64,000 nucleotides of DNA from Pedobacter miscanthi (GTDB taxonomy: Bacteria > Bacteroidota > Bacteroidia > Sphingobacteriales > Sphingobacteriaceae). Location: NCBI RefSeq assembly GCF_003315595.1, contig NZ_QNQU01000001.1, forward strand, positions 411,105 to 475,104, in the 5' to 3' direction. Under the pieces are notes generated by a model that worked only from the letters and a program-made list of their open reading frames with translations, was not told the origin of the DNA and did not search any database. The position numbers and the translations under genes are program-made. Positions within the stretch are counted from its first letter, which is position 1; every line of letters starts with the position of its first letter. Shown here piece after piece: positions 26,274 to 35,823 of the stretch.

Positions 26274-27476
26274 ATGAAAATTAAAACCTATATATTATAT
26301 ATCCTAATTTTCGGGCTTTGCCCGAAAGTCCAGGCTACCTTTACCTCTATGCACAAAGTGCTCATTACTGGTAAACTTACAGGCACTACCAAAGGGCCGG
26401 AAATACTTTATCTTTTCCTGGATAACAAGCTAACGGACAGTTCCAGGGTAACCGACAGATGCTACAGTTTTTCAATCTCCGTATCCGGTATGCCCGGTAT
26501 GACCCTGGCATCAATAAAAGATAGTAAATCAGGCAGTATTGATGGTCATCCTTCCATCACGCTTTTAATTGGTAAGGGCAACCTGAACGTCTCTTCAACA
26601 GCCAAGTTAAGCCATGTTGCAATATCTGGTACTGGGGCGCCTCTTGTAAATGACTACAATGAAGCGTTGACGCTTGTAAAATTAGCTACAGACACGCTAA
26701 ATGCTTTGATAAATAGTGAGGAATATAGTAAAAATCCCAAACTTCGGGCCGATGTCGAGATCAGAACCTCATACTTAAATGTTTCAATGGAGGAGCATTT
26801 ACTTCAGTATCTCTCTACACATCCAAAATCTGTAGCATCCGGTTATATTGCCAGCAAACTGTACGGACGGCGGTATCCGGATACGCTGGAAATAGTGAAG
26901 CTGATTTCCCATCTCCCGAGCGATCAAAAACTATTTGCAAGAAGGTCGTTTGATTCCTTCAGAAAAGTCAAGGAGGCTGAAAGTCTAAATATTCAAATCC
27001 ATCAACAAGCAGAATCGAAACGAAAACAAGCCCTGGAAGAAGAGGTTGCTATTGGGAAACAGGCTAAAGATTTCAACCTCCCTGACTCGTCCGGGAAGAT
27101 GATATCCCTTTCATCTTTTAAAGGCAAATATATTTTTATTGATTTTTGGGCTAGCTGGTGCGGACCCTGCCGGGCAGAAAACCCCAACGTCCAAAAGGTT
27201 TTTGATCAATATTCATCAAGAGGACTCACAGTGATTGGAATTTCGGTTGATGGTAAAAGCTATGGATCAAAAAAATCATGGATTAATGCGGTCAAACAGG
27301 ATGGAATGCGTTGGATCCAATTACTCGATTCAGTTAACGGAGACCACCCAGCCTCTAAACTATATAATGTAAATGCTATCCCAAGAAACTTCCTAATCGA
27401 CCCCACCGGCAAGATTATCGCCAAAGATCTTCGTGGAGATGACCTTCAGAGAAAAGTAACCTCTATCTTAAATTAG
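26274..27476 (+). CDS. TlpA-like thioredoxin-domain protein with N-terminal DUF4369-like domain, copy 2
   Basis: This 400-residue paralogue of the upstream gene has the same plan: signal peptide (ending near VQA, about 19-21), an N-terminal beta domain with ITGKLTGTTKGPEILYLFLD, a helical linker and a thioredoxin domain. The active site is DFWASWCGPCRAENP with Cys296 and Cys299, and the cis-Pro loop is NAIPRNFLIDPTGKI. The central dipeptide is GP here and VP in copy 1, which should shift redox potential. It lies 4 bp before an alpha/beta hydrolase gene, so the two are likely co-transcribed. Confidence 0.9.
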   Translation: MKIKTYILYILIFGLCPKVQATFTSMHKVLITGKLTGTTKGPEILYLFLDNKLTDSSRVTDRCYSFSISVSGMPGMTLASIKDSKSGSIDGHPSITLLIGKGNLNVSSTAKLSHVAISGTGAPLVNDYNEALTLVKLATDTLNALINSEEYSKNPKLRADVEIRTSYLNVSMEEHLLQYLSTHPKSVASGYIASKLYGRRYPDTLEIVKLISHLPSDQKLFARRSFDSFRKVKEAESLNIQIHQQAESKRKQALEEEVAIGKQAKDFNLPDSSGKMISLSSFKGKYIFIDFWASWCGPCRAENPNVQKVFDQYSSRGLTVIGISVDGKSYGSKKSWINAVKQDGMRWIQLLDSVNGDHPASKLYNVNAIPRNFLIDPTGKIIAKDLRGDDLQRKVTSILN

Positions 27477-27480
27477 TTCT

Positions 27481-28866
27481 ATGAAGATTCATTTAACGAT
27501 TCTATTATCTCTGATGTGCATTGGTAAAATATTTGCCCAGGATATTGCGATAAACCGCTTTAAAAACGTAGTTAATGCTCTTAAAGCACAAGATTATGAT
27601 AAGATCCAAACCCTAACTGACCCTGAAGTAACCGGTCGGCTTACGCCTGGTGTATTTGCACAGGTCAGAGAAGTTTTTCTGCGCAGGAATAACCTACCAA
27701 CAAGATATGTTGAACCAAGCCCGAAAGACAGTATTACAAGGATGGCACTTGAAATGCTTAACAGGCGCTCTACCGACACAAAAAAAGAGGGAGAAATTGA
27801 ATTCGAAAGCGTAGAAGTAGTTACTTCAGGTCCTGTTGAAACAGTTTACGGAAAAATATCGAAAACCTCATTAAAATTATTGATGCGCTTCAATCAGGCA
27901 GGAAAGCTAACTGACTTTTTTTTAGAACCTTCACAGGGGGAATCCAGATACAGCCCGGCTTCTTATGCAAATGAAGGCCTATTGACCGAAAAGGAAATCA
28001 TGATCCGAACAGGTAATTTTGTGTTACCGGGTGTTCTCACTGTTCCGCAAGGCAAGAAAGGTTTTCCTGTAGTCATTTTTGTTCACGGGTCAGGGCCAGG
28101 TAGCAGGGATGAACAGATTGCATCGCTAAAACCATTCCGGGATATAGCTATGGGCCTGGCCGCAAATGGAATTGCCAGTATCCGATATGATAAAAGAACC
28201 AGGATATATCCCAATGCAGCTGCCCCGTTAGGTGGGGTTGAAACCGTTGCCGAAGAAACTACTCTGGATGCCAGCTCAGCGATTCAACTTGCCCTTACCA
28301 TCCAAGGCGCTGACAAAAAGAAGATTTTTGTTATCGGTCATAGTATGGGCGGCATGATCACGCCAAGGATAGTCCAGGAAAACCCGCTACTTGCCGGAGC
28401 CATAATCCTGTCTGGCCCGGCCAGGCCTATGGATGTATCTTTCCGGGACCAGATAATGAAGCTTAAGGAACTTAATGATGCCCAGCGGACTGTAAAACTA
28501 CAGGAACTGGATCTGATACCCCATGCAGATACCATTAAGGCAAAATCAAGTATACTTGCAGATCAAACAGTCGCATTCTGGGAAGGATTAAACCATTATA
28601 AACAACTCGAAGAGGTTACGAAAATAAAACAGCCTCTTTTTATCATTCAAGGTGGTGGAGATTATATGGTACCTGCTTCTGACCTGGATTTGTGGAAAAA
28701 TGCTACAAGAAACAAGAAAAATGCGGTTACCAAGTTATACCCTGACCTTAACCATTTTTATACGGCCAATTCAAAAACGCAGACCGTAAAGGATTATTAC
28801 ATACCTGCAAATGTTCCGGGGTATGTTATTGAGGACATCTCAAAATGGATAAATGCAGTAAAATAA
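27481..28866 (+). CDS. Exported alpha/beta hydrolase with N-terminal DUF3887-like domain
   Basis: This 461-residue protein has a signal peptide ending near IFAQ (17-20). An N-terminal DUF3887-like region follows (INRFKNVVNALKAQDYDKI, about 22-130), and then an alpha/beta-hydrolase domain. The oxyanion-side HGSG lies at about 202-205 and the nucleophile elbow GHSMGG at 286-291 (Ser288). Residues near the C-terminus, HxDLNHFY-like (NHF about 421), could supply the His. Secreted esterases or peptidases of this type are common in Sphingobacteriaceae. It is coupled to tlpA copy 2. The substrate is unknown. Confidence 0.88.
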   Translation: MKIHLTILLSLMCIGKIFAQDIAINRFKNVVNALKAQDYDKIQTLTDPEVTGRLTPGVFAQVREVFLRRNNLPTRYVEPSPKDSITRMALEMLNRRSTDTKKEGEIEFESVEVVTSGPVETVYGKISKTSLKLLMRFNQAGKLTDFFLEPSQGESRYSPASYANEGLLTEKEIMIRTGNFVLPGVLTVPQGKKGFPVVIFVHGSGPGSRDEQIASLKPFRDIAMGLAANGIASIRYDKRTRIYPNAAAPLGGVETVAEETTLDASSAIQLALTIQGADKKKIFVIGHSMGGMITPRIVQENPLLAGAIILSGPARPMDVSFRDQIMKLKELNDAQRTVKLQELDLIPHADTIKAKSSILADQTVAFWEGLNHYKQLEEVTKIKQPLFIIQGGGDYMVPASDLDLWKNATRNKKNAVTKLYPDLNHFYTANSKTQTVKDYYIPANVPGYVIEDISKWINAVK

Positions 28867-28912
28867 CGTTTTTTTTCTCAACCGCTGGTATAAATGCAAG
28901 GCTAATTTTACC

Positions 28913-28938
28913 CGCCAGCCCTCTAGCCCGGGCTGGCG
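28913..28938 (+). terminator. GC-rich hairpin after the hydrolase gene
   Basis: CGCCAGCCC (28913-28921) and its exact complement (28930-28938) flank an 8-nt loop, 47 nt after the hydrolase stop. There is no long T-tract, but the position suits transcription termination. Confidence 0.6.
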
Positions 28939-29023
28939 TTGCAATTATTAAGTGGCTTTAGATAGATTTACATCGTGATGTAATGAGTTAAAAAAAGTCA
29001 ATACATCACCAGCATCAGGCATA

Positions 29024-29227
29024 TTATCCCAACAGGCTGCCACTGATCCCACACATCAGGTTATCTATTTTAAATCCGGCAAACCCCATTTCATTACGGG
29101 CATTGCGGAAAAACACTTCCCTGTCTCCAAGTTCATAAAGAATATTTTTGCCCCGGAGTAAATTTTCTGTATTGCCTAAGTTAGAATTAAAGGATTTAGG
29201 AAGCCGGAACTTAGAATTAGCAATTAT
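29024..29227 (-). pseudogene. C-terminal fragment of a decayed gene
   Basis: A minus-strand frame without a start codon reads 67 codons with protein-like composition: LLRGKNILYELGDREVFF, then RNARNEMGFAGFKIDN, ending GSLLG and stop. Immediately upstream, in another frame (about 29217-29275), a second protein-like piece (NGVGEAIVDINEMNN) runs into it, consistent with a frameshift. The original family is not recognised. The remainder of the 28867-29607 gap shows nothing else I can support. Confidence 0.4.
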
Positions 29228-29607
29228 TCATTTCATTTATATCAACAATAGCTTCGCCTACTCCATTCATAACCAATATCAGATAGTTATCCCAAATAAG
29301 CATTCACAAAAAAAGAAAGCCTGTTTCCATTTAAGTTAATGTGCCCCTCATGAGGCCGGGATGATCAGCCAGTTGAAAATTCGTAGGATATACCGAATCC
29401 AAAGTCGTGAATAACCCCATAGATGCTAAAAATCCAGTTGCCTATCCAACCTTTCCTACCTCCCAGTTAATAATTGATAGCGGTAGAATTAATGGCGGTA
29501 AAATTAGGGGAATTTAGAAATACTGCGTATTTTGGTTTGCTATACTTGTGGATAACTTCAGAAAGATCAATAAAAACCCCTAGCTAAAACCTATAAACTA
29601 AATAACT

Positions 29608-30180
29608 ATGATCCTGACCGAAACGATGAGGGACGAAGACCTGGTTATCCGGTTGAAAGCAGGTGACCATAAGGCATTTGCAACAATTTATAACCGATAT
29701 AAAGGCCCACTTTTTCAACATGCGTTAAGAATGCTAAGAAATGAAGAGGAGGCCGAAGATTTACTACACGAGTTATTTACCGCCCTTTGGATCAGGGCAG
29801 CCAACTATGATGAATCAGTTCCGTTGGCAGCATATCTTTATCGATCCATAAAAAACCGCGTATGCAATCATATTGCGTATATGAAAGTGCGGTTTAATTA
29901 TGTCGAGTCTCTCCAAAACCACATTGATTCCGGAAAAAACATAACAGACGATAGGTTAAGGGAAAGAGAGCTAAGCAGGATTATTGAACGGGAGGTATCA
30001 TTGCTCCCTCCACAGATGAAACGTATATTTGAGTTAAGCCGTAAAGTAAATATGACCCATCGGGAAATTGCCGAATTATTGAGCTTATCAGATAACACAA
30101 TAAAAAAGCAGATTAGTCTGGCCATCAGGATACTCAGGAAGAAGCTTCAGTATATCGTGTTTTTAATGTCCGCCTTTTGA
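29608..30180 (+). CDS. ECF sigma-70 factor, Bacteroidetes type
   Basis: This 190-residue sigma factor has a region 2 (FATIYNRYKGPLFQHALRML and EEAEDLLHELFTALW, about 24-70) and a region 4 helix-turn-helix (HREIAELLSLSDNTIKKQIS, about 151-170). It is followed by a fecR-like anti-sigma gene 152 bp downstream, the usual sigma/anti-sigma arrangement that controls SusC/D operons. ATG at 29608 is used; an internal Met (MRDEDLV, 29626) is also possible. The likely targets are the susC-like genes downstream. Confidence 0.93.
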   Translation: MILTETMRDEDLVIRLKAGDHKAFATIYNRYKGPLFQHALRMLRNEEEAEDLLHELFTALWIRAANYDESVPLAAYLYRSIKNRVCNHIAYMKVRFNYVESLQNHIDSGKNITDDRLRERELSRIIEREVSLLPPQMKRIFELSRKVNMTHREIAELLSLSDNTIKKQISLAIRILRKKLQYIVFLMSAF

Positions 30181-30332
30181 ATACAAAAATCAAAGACGAT
30201 AATGATATTTTGGATTTTCTGTAAAAAATCGATTTTAGATTACTACTTACACAGGAGTAAACTGTAGTAACTATTAGAAGTATTTCTATTAAGACCAGAA
30301 TTTCATCAAATCAATCATAAATAAGACAATCG

Positions 30333-31454
30333 ATGGATCAAATGAACCATAAAAGAGCAGAGGACCTACTAAAACGAGCGGGATCCGGAAAGCTGGAAAA
30401 AGATGAAGAAGCGACTTTGGACACCTGGTATATCAATACTGCGGAAAATCAGCCTGATATCCTCACTGATGATATCGAAAAGAGGTTGGACAGAGTGTGG
30501 AAAAAGCTGCCGGTCAATCATGCGCTAAGGATAAGACGAATCAAGATTTACAGCAGTATCTCTGTGGCCGCTGCGATGGTTATAGCGGTTTTAATCTTTT
30601 ATTCACCCGGACAGAATAAAAAAGATCCAGATATTATTGCCTATGCCGGGAAATATAAAAATGACGTGCTGCCAGGGTCAAACAGGGCAGTGCTGATCAA
30701 AAGTGATGGAAGTGAAGTAAACCTGGACCAAACAAAGGGTGGTCTAAAAGATGGAAAGGGCACAATAATTTCCGTTTCCAAAGGAGTATTGACATACCAT
30801 GATCCGGGCAGTCCAACGGAGATAGAGGTTTTCAACACAATTAAAATTCCATTCGGTGGTGAATATCAGCTCACCCTTGCAGACGGCACCCAGGTTTGGC
30901 TCAACTCAGGAAGCACACTTAGGTACCCTGTTTCTTTTGTTGGAAAAGAGCGGAATGTAGAACTTACCGGAGAAGCTTACTTCCAAGTAGCGAAAGATGC
31001 AAAGCGACCATTTAAGGTAAGAAGCAAAGACCAGGAAATCGAAGTATTGGGAACCCACTTTAATATTAGTGCCTATCCGGACGAAGTGAGTTCGACGACT
31101 TCTTTGTTGGAAGGATCGGTTAAGGTAGTTTCAAAAGGTAAACACGCTATACTGAATCCAGGGCAGCAATCGATGGTCAGAAACGGGGGGATAAGTGTGG
31201 CTGATGCAGATGTTGAGCGGTCCATCGCCTGGAAAAACGGAGAATTCAACTTCAAAAATACAGATATTGAAAGTATTATGAGGGTGGTTTCAAGGTGGTA
31301 TGATTTGAAGGTAGACTATGTCGGAGGAATTTCAAAGGATAGTTATTCTGGCAGGATCTCAAAGAAAGTCACCTTGACCAAAGTGCTAAAAATACTCGAG
31401 TTAAGTGGCACGCACTTTGAAATCGATGGAAAAACTATAAAAGTGATCGATTAA
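30333..31454 (+). CDS. FecR-family anti-sigma factor
   Basis: This 373-residue inner-membrane protein has a cytosolic N-terminal part that binds the sigma factor and one membrane segment (about 71-89, SSISVAAAMVIAVLIFY). The periplasmic FecR domain includes TIKIPFGGEYQLTLADGTQVWLNSGS and VELTGEAYFQVAKD, followed by a DUF4974-like C-terminal part (FKNTDIESIMRVVSRWYDL). It normally receives a signal from the N-terminal STN domain of a SusC-type receptor. The expected partner gene directly after it is decayed; an intact STN-containing susC lies 4.5 kb downstream. Confidence 0.93.
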   Translation: MDQMNHKRAEDLLKRAGSGKLEKDEEATLDTWYINTAENQPDILTDDIEKRLDRVWKKLPVNHALRIRRIKIYSSISVAAAMVIAVLIFYSPGQNKKDPDIIAYAGKYKNDVLPGSNRAVLIKSDGSEVNLDQTKGGLKDGKGTIISVSKGVLTYHDPGSPTEIEVFNTIKIPFGGEYQLTLADGTQVWLNSGSTLRYPVSFVGKERNVELTGEAYFQVAKDAKRPFKVRSKDQEIEVLGTHFNISAYPDEVSSTTSLLEGSVKVVSKGKHAILNPGQQSMVRNGGISVADADVERSIAWKNGEFNFKNTDIESIMRVVSRWYDLKVDYVGGISKDSYSGRISKKVTLTKVLKILELSGTHFEIDGKTIKVID

Positions 31455-31536
31455 CCGCCAGAAGAGGAAATCCGTTACAATTTCACAAATCTGTACATGC
31501 AGGAACTTATGTACAGATATTGCGAAGATAAATGAA

Positions 31537-31565
31537 GGCCGGTAGTGCGCTAACACATACCGGCC
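31537..31565 (+). terminator. Hairpin after fecR
   Basis: GGCCGGTA (31537-31544) pairs exactly with TACCGGCC (31558-31565) around a 13-nt loop, about 80 nt after the fecR stop. No T-tract follows. The loop contains TGCGCTAACA, which is also found upstream of the intact susC. Confidence 0.5.
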
Positions 31566-31590
31566 AAGTGCTTAGGCAACCATTTGAACA

Positions 31591-31675
31591 ATTATCGACA
31601 ATCAACCAAACAAGCAAACCTAAACATTTCAAAAGTATGGATTTTTCCACTTTCTACCAACCCCTGATGCACTAA
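31591..31675 (+). pseudogene. Vestigial susC start (remnant)
   Basis: The stretch CGACAATCAACCAAACAAGC recurs before the intact susC at 35941-35960. In both places an ATG follows with similar first codons: M-D-F-S-T-F here (31637) against M-E-F-S-T-L at 35980. Here the frame stops after 12 codons (31675). This is the expected place for a susC gene after fecR, so it is best read as the 5' stub of a lost receptor gene or a duplicated junction. Confidence 0.65.
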
Positions 31676-31689
31676 CCGGCAATGTTGCC

Positions 31690-32319
31690 AGTCATCGTTA
31701 TCTCCATTTGTTAAAAGCTGACTGTAAAGAAGAATCCGGCCCCTTATACCGTGTTTTTGTAATCGATAAAAAATATGGCCCAAACCATTTATGGCCGACC
31801 TGCCGGTCTGGCCGCAAATCGATTACTTTTCCGGTATCCGTGTTTACCAGGATACTATCGTAGCTATCACGCTTTTTATACGCCCAGTCATTTACCTCCC
31901 CTACAGCTTTAAGCTGGCATAAGGGGCCAGAGGTGCTTTATTGATCAATCTTGGTAAAATAAAATCACTTACAGGAATGGATAATATATTGCAAATGTGC
32001 TCGGCTGTCTTGCCCCAATTTCCAAGGCGATGGTTAATAATTTTCTCATCCAATCTTTTGTCCGTCGCTTACATGGTTCGAAATGGTCATCAAAGCGTTC
32101 GGTGAATATCTTTCGTCTACATTCAGTTTTAAGGCATCGGTATTTTCTAGACTTCAAGTACATATTACATGACTTCCCAAACGTATGCAGATCACGGAAC
32201 TTTCTTAAATAATAGCTATTAAGCTTCTTTGAAGGACTTAGGCAGTCTGGACAACGGCAGATCCTTTGCCTACTCTGTACATAGATATTCACGAAGTCGG
32301 CCTGGTTATCTACGGATAA
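31690..32319 (-). pseudogene. Decayed ISL3-family transposase
   Basis: The minus strand carries the N-terminal zinc-finger of an ISL3 transposase (CRCPDC ... YLKSRKYRC ... CRRKIFTERF, 32260-32070). A helical part then runs to TIALEIG. Near 32014-32020 the frame shifts; the next frame reads GKTAEHICNILSIPVSDF, then NDWAYKKRDSYDSILVN and TGKVIDLRPDRQ, the start of the DDE domain. The rest is missing. The element is dead and sits between the vestigial and the intact susC. No inverted ends were identified. Confidence 0.75.
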
Positions 32320-32461
32320 CTACCTTAAAAGGATCGATTGATGAGAAAATCAGTTTGGTAAGATTCATTATTTCTTAACGAATAACAACCAGACTTATCA
32401 TGGAAAACTACTAGAATTGGAGAAGAATCGGTTTCGAAATACGCAGACCGTAGATCACATC

Positions 32462-33643
32462 TTACTTCTTTGTTATTGTTATCTTTTTAATAGCCCCTTC
32501 AGGAGTCTTTAATGTGAGCATTGCACTGCCTACACCTTTAAAAAGATGCTTTTTAAGCAGAAAGTCACACATGGAAACATCCGTACAGTCGATATCATTG
32601 AACGAAAGGACCTGGTCGTTGACGCTGATTTCCTTCTTCAACTGCTCTTGCCAGATCATCCCTATGAACATTTTGTTGTCCTGAGGGAAAAACGTTACGG
32701 GGAGCAGGCCCTCCGTTAGATCGGATGAGATCTGAAAAGGTTCAAAGTAGAACTTTCTGTTTTTATAATCCACGGTTGCTGTTCCATAATTCAAAAGCTG
32801 TATTCCGATTGTCGATTCATCTGAGGGTGTGGTAAGGACATTGGCATTTTTAAAAACAGCATTGCTGATCCTGAACTCGAGGGCTTTTAAACGGTATTGT
32901 ATTGTATCCGTCCCGGTGCCATATATCCCCATGTGGTTTTTGCCCCTTGATTTTGCCAATACATCAAAAACCCCTGCTCCCTCAGCTGCTGCAAAATGGG
33001 GCAGTGCAAGAGTGAAAAAATCTGCACTGCCCGTATCAAAGAGTGTACTGATGGTGCCTGAATTCTTCCCTACAAAAAGCACTGTAATGAATGGTCCGCT
33101 CTGAACTGGCGAGAGAAATAGGTTACTGGCCTCTTTTTGATCAAGGTCCAATTTTTCTAACCGGTCGGTAAGGGTTATTTTATGTTTTTTTGAAGAAAAT
33201 TGAACAATAGAGTTGCGGAGCAGGTTGCTCCCTATAAAGCCATCGATCCCCACACAATCAAATAGGAACTGATCTTTGGTTACCACAGTTGGAATATCGT
33301 TGAACACCACACTGCCGATCTTAATCTCGTTCAGGTTTACAATATCCAGGCTATCCACACTGCCATTTCCATCATAAACAGGGCTTCTGTTTATAATTTT
33401 GGAGTTTAAGAGGTCGGATAATCTCTTTGTAATCGTATTTGGCGCTCCCGTATCAACGGCAAAACGGTATACTTTGCTATTGATTGTTACTTTTATGATA
33501 GGTGCCCACCCTACATCTTCATATTCGATTTCCGAATAATAGTCTGTTTGGAGGGTGCCCCCGTGATTTACAGTAAAAATTTCCTGTGAATAAGAAATGG
33601 TGATATTTAAAATAAGCAGGATTGTTGTGAGAAATATTTTCAT
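32462..33643 (-). CDS. Exported retropepsin-like aspartic protease with C-terminal PDZ-like region
   Basis: This 393-residue protein has a signal peptide ending near SYSQ (17-20). Two aspartic-protease active-site motifs follow: FAVDTGAPN (DTG at 64-66) and LFDTGSADF (DTG at 203-205). Each is followed about 70 residues later by a hydrophobic-hydrophobic-Gly flap partner (GIDGFIGSNLL near 132-142, TIGIQLLNYGTATVDY). A PDZ-like segment completes the C-terminus. Two DTG lobes in one chain allow a pepsin-like intramolecular dimer. The start overlaps a 93-residue gene by 4 bp. Confidence 0.85.
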   Translation of the reverse strand: MKIFLTTILLILNITISYSQEIFTVNHGGTLQTDYYSEIEYEDVGWAPIIKVTINSKVYRFAVDTGAPNTITKRLSDLLNSKIINRSPVYDGNGSVDSLDIVNLNEIKIGSVVFNDIPTVVTKDQFLFDCVGIDGFIGSNLLRNSIVQFSSKKHKITLTDRLEKLDLDQKEASNLFLSPVQSGPFITVLFVGKNSGTISTLFDTGSADFFTLALPHFAAAEGAGVFDVLAKSRGKNHMGIYGTGTDTIQYRLKALEFRISNAVFKNANVLTTPSDESTIGIQLLNYGTATVDYKNRKFYFEPFQISSDLTEGLLPVTFFPQDNKMFIGMIWQEQLKKEISVNDQVLSFNDIDCTDVSMCDFLLKKHLFKGVGSAMLTLKTPEGAIKKITITKK

Positions 33644-33921
33644 AGCGTTGTTGGAAGATATCTACCGGCCGACCAATTAATGGATTTTTGCAATGCTATT
33701 GGAATAATGCCGATTTGTACCAATTTTTCCCAGAATCCCATTTCAGGAAGTATATTTTGCAATTTGTTTAAATGCCCGGTTGAAACTTTGTGTTTAGCAG
33801 TAGCGACCTGTTCTTTAAAAGCATTGTCTACAAATAAAATTGATTCCCCTAAAAAGCTTTTTTTCCCTGCAAAAGTATTGTAATATGGGAGCGTATTCCT
33901 GGATTCTGTTATTGAATCCAC
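33640..33921 (-). CDS. Small protein coupled to the aspartic protease
   Basis: This 93-residue frame has no signal peptide or domain I recognise. Its stop overlaps the protease start in an ATGA junction, which argues that it is translated and coupled. It contains a lysine-rich helix and a C-terminal aromatic segment ending in a Thr-Thr-Leu tail. It could be a chaperone, inhibitor or substrate of the protease; this is a guess from context. Confidence 0.5.
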   Translation of the reverse strand: MDSITESRNTLPYYNTFAGKKSFLGESILFVDNAFKEQVATAKHKVSTGHLNKLQNILPEMGFWEKLVQIGIIPIALQKSINWSAGRYLPTTL

Positions 33922-34310
33922 TTCTGCTTAACTGATTGGTCATCTAACAAATATATTTATTTCATCTTGATATGTATAATTAGAAAGTTCAGAATATGGT
34001 TTTTATTTAAGTTTTCATTTAAGTGAACACTATCTTTTTGCTCATTTGAATGTACCCATCTATTTAGCAACATTGGTCTGATGGAATCCCGATCTCGCTC
34101 ATCCACTTGAAGTTACTAAAATAATTGACATTCAGCTTTAGTATTTTCCATTTTGAAAGTGCCATTTCCATTTTTTATACCTCAATTATCACCGTATTAG
34201 CCACCAAAATTGCGTATTTCAAAGAAACTGGTCAGTCCGTTTCGTACCAAACTATACGCAACACACTGTACATATCAAACCAAACGTATCATTTGGTTAA
34301 TATTGAGAAA

Positions 34311-34338
34311 ACCCGGAAGCAATAAACTCCTTCCGGGT
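34311..34338. terminator. Hairpin in the gap between two minus-strand genes
   Basis: ACCCGGAAG (34311-34319) and its complement (34330-34338) form a 9-bp stem about 85 nt after the stop of the BSP-type peptidase gene on the minus strand. It is a likely terminator for that gene. The rest of 33922-34423 shows no supported feature. Confidence 0.5.
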
Positions 34339-34423
34339 AAATATAGACTCCGCGATATTTCCGTTAACCATATATTTTTTACAAAAAAGGTTGAACAATT
34401 ACAGAACCATTGGCACTACATCG

Positions 34424-35107
34424 CTAAATTTTTGGCGAGTTCCGATATGCCTGCCATAATTCGCCCAGGTCCATCCCTGTAATGGTCTTCCAGTCTTTTT
34501 CGGAATAAGTATGCATCCGCAACCGGTCATTAATTTCTTTTACCAAACCTGGCGATCTCCTGTACTCTATCCACTTTAGAAATCTTCCAGCGACCTGATA
34601 TCCGTCTTTGTAATGCTGACCTGCCATATAGTTTCCCAAAGACCATTTGGCTTCAAGATTATTGATACCCAATTGATCCCTGACATAATCAGCTATCCCT
34701 TCTGTGAGCCAGCCGGGCCCTATGCTTTCCTTATAGTCCTGAACTACATGCATCAGTTCGTGGGTGACCACATCCACATCCTGCGGATGGGAACTTATAT
34801 ATTCGTGGGAAAAAGTTATTGATCCCTGGGAGGTTGCCGCAACCCCGTGATAGGCAGTATCGATGACAAATGTTGTTTTATTTTTTAATCCGGGATTATA
34901 GGCTTTCACCATTTTGGGATAGACCTCAAAAAAGACATCCACAAGGTTTTTCAACAGTAGCTTGTTGAAACTCGTATCAACGACAATAATTTTAAGCGTT
35001 AGTCCATTTCTCCTGATCTTTTTCATGCTCTGGGCCCTGCTATTTTGAACAGGCAGCCAGGCAATCAGAACCGAGAAAATTACCAGTTTTTTGATGTGCT
35101 TTATCAT
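34424..35107 (-). CDS. Secreted metallopeptidase of the plant basic-secretory-protein type (BSP family)
   Basis: This 227-residue protein has a signal peptide ending near SRAQ (23-26). The zinc motif HELMH is at 116-120, and the downstream GWLTEGIADYVR block (132-143) supplies the family's conserved Glu-Gly-Ile-Ala-Asp-Tyr signature. A C-terminal WIEYRRSPGLVKEINDRL helix is also typical. These proteins are predicted extracellular zinc peptidases of about 220-250 residues. It is monocistronic. Confidence 0.88.
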   Translation of the reverse strand: MIKHIKKLVIFSVLIAWLPVQNSRAQSMKKIRRNGLTLKIIVVDTSFNKLLLKNLVDVFFEVYPKMVKAYNPGLKNKTTFVIDTAYHGVAATSQGSITFSHEYISSHPQDVDVVTHELMHVVQDYKESIGPGWLTEGIADYVRDQLGINNLEAKWSLGNYMAGQHYKDGYQVAGRFLKWIEYRRSPGLVKEINDRLRMHTYSEKDWKTITGMDLGELWQAYRNSPKI

Positions 35108-35799
35108 TACTTGTTTGGTTTTAATTTATTTATTTAATTTATTGTTTATTTTGCCCTATAGCATGCAGCCTGCATCCAAAAGATACTGCTTAAATAACTG
35201 AACCACTTTTTTACCGGTATATCCTCAGACAGGCAGAGAAAGCAAATTTCCAAGCCGGTCTTATTATCTTCCATTACTGTAATGACATTTGTCCCAGATG
35301 AAAGTAGTAAGTGGGGATAAAAAAATTGTCCGAATTCCTCCATCACCAAAAGTTCCACAACATACCGGACTGTTAGGCCTTTAAAAGAACCGGGTTAGCC
35401 GTGGCATTAAAGTACCTGCCCCATCCAGGTCCCGAACATGATCTTTGTGCCGGGCTGCCCAAATGGGATGGATAGACTTAACCTGTCTTTTTTTCGGCGG
35501 TCGGGGTAAAAATGATAATTGTTACCTCTTAAAAACTGCAATACTTTCATCTTAGAAACCCTTATGAGTAACAGCAACCTCTGGTTCGAGGGGAATATCA
35601 AAATATCGGTAACAACAGTTAGGCTCCCCGAACAATTGGGATGGCTTTAACCACCGCCAAAAACCAATCTCAATTACTTTAAAGATCAATAGTTTACACA
35701 AAACAGCGGGCCGGTAAATATTTTTTGATTTTTTTATACTACTTTTTAGGCAGGGAACTGTAATAGATATTAACAAGCCTGGAAAAATAAACCTAAAAG
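35108..35799 (-). other. Non-genic region with protein-like scraps
   Basis: About 700 bp with no intact gene. Two minus-strand stretches read as protein-like fragments: 35146-35358 (for example HLLLSSGTNVITVMEDNKTG) and 35407-35540 (LSLSIPFGQPGTKIMFGTW). They lack convincing starts and are separated by frame changes, so they may be the remains of one gene. The family is unrecognised. Confidence 0.35.
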
Positions 35800-35823
35800 T
35801 AACTAACTAACTAACTAACTAAC
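35800..35823 (+). repeat. TAAC tetranucleotide repeat, six copies
   Basis: Six perfect copies of TAAC lie 157 bp before the susC start. Twelve bases later a 10-codon leader frame (35835-35867, M-K-K-I-Y-F-M-P-I-G) ends inside a small hairpin (35861-35880). A repeat of this kind is prone to slippage and might alter promoter spacing. Confidence 0.85.

Noticed and set aside
35800..35823. TAAC repeats or the 21-bp repeats at 44714 as a CRISPR array
   Set aside because: No repeat-spacer alternation and no cas genes anywhere in the window.
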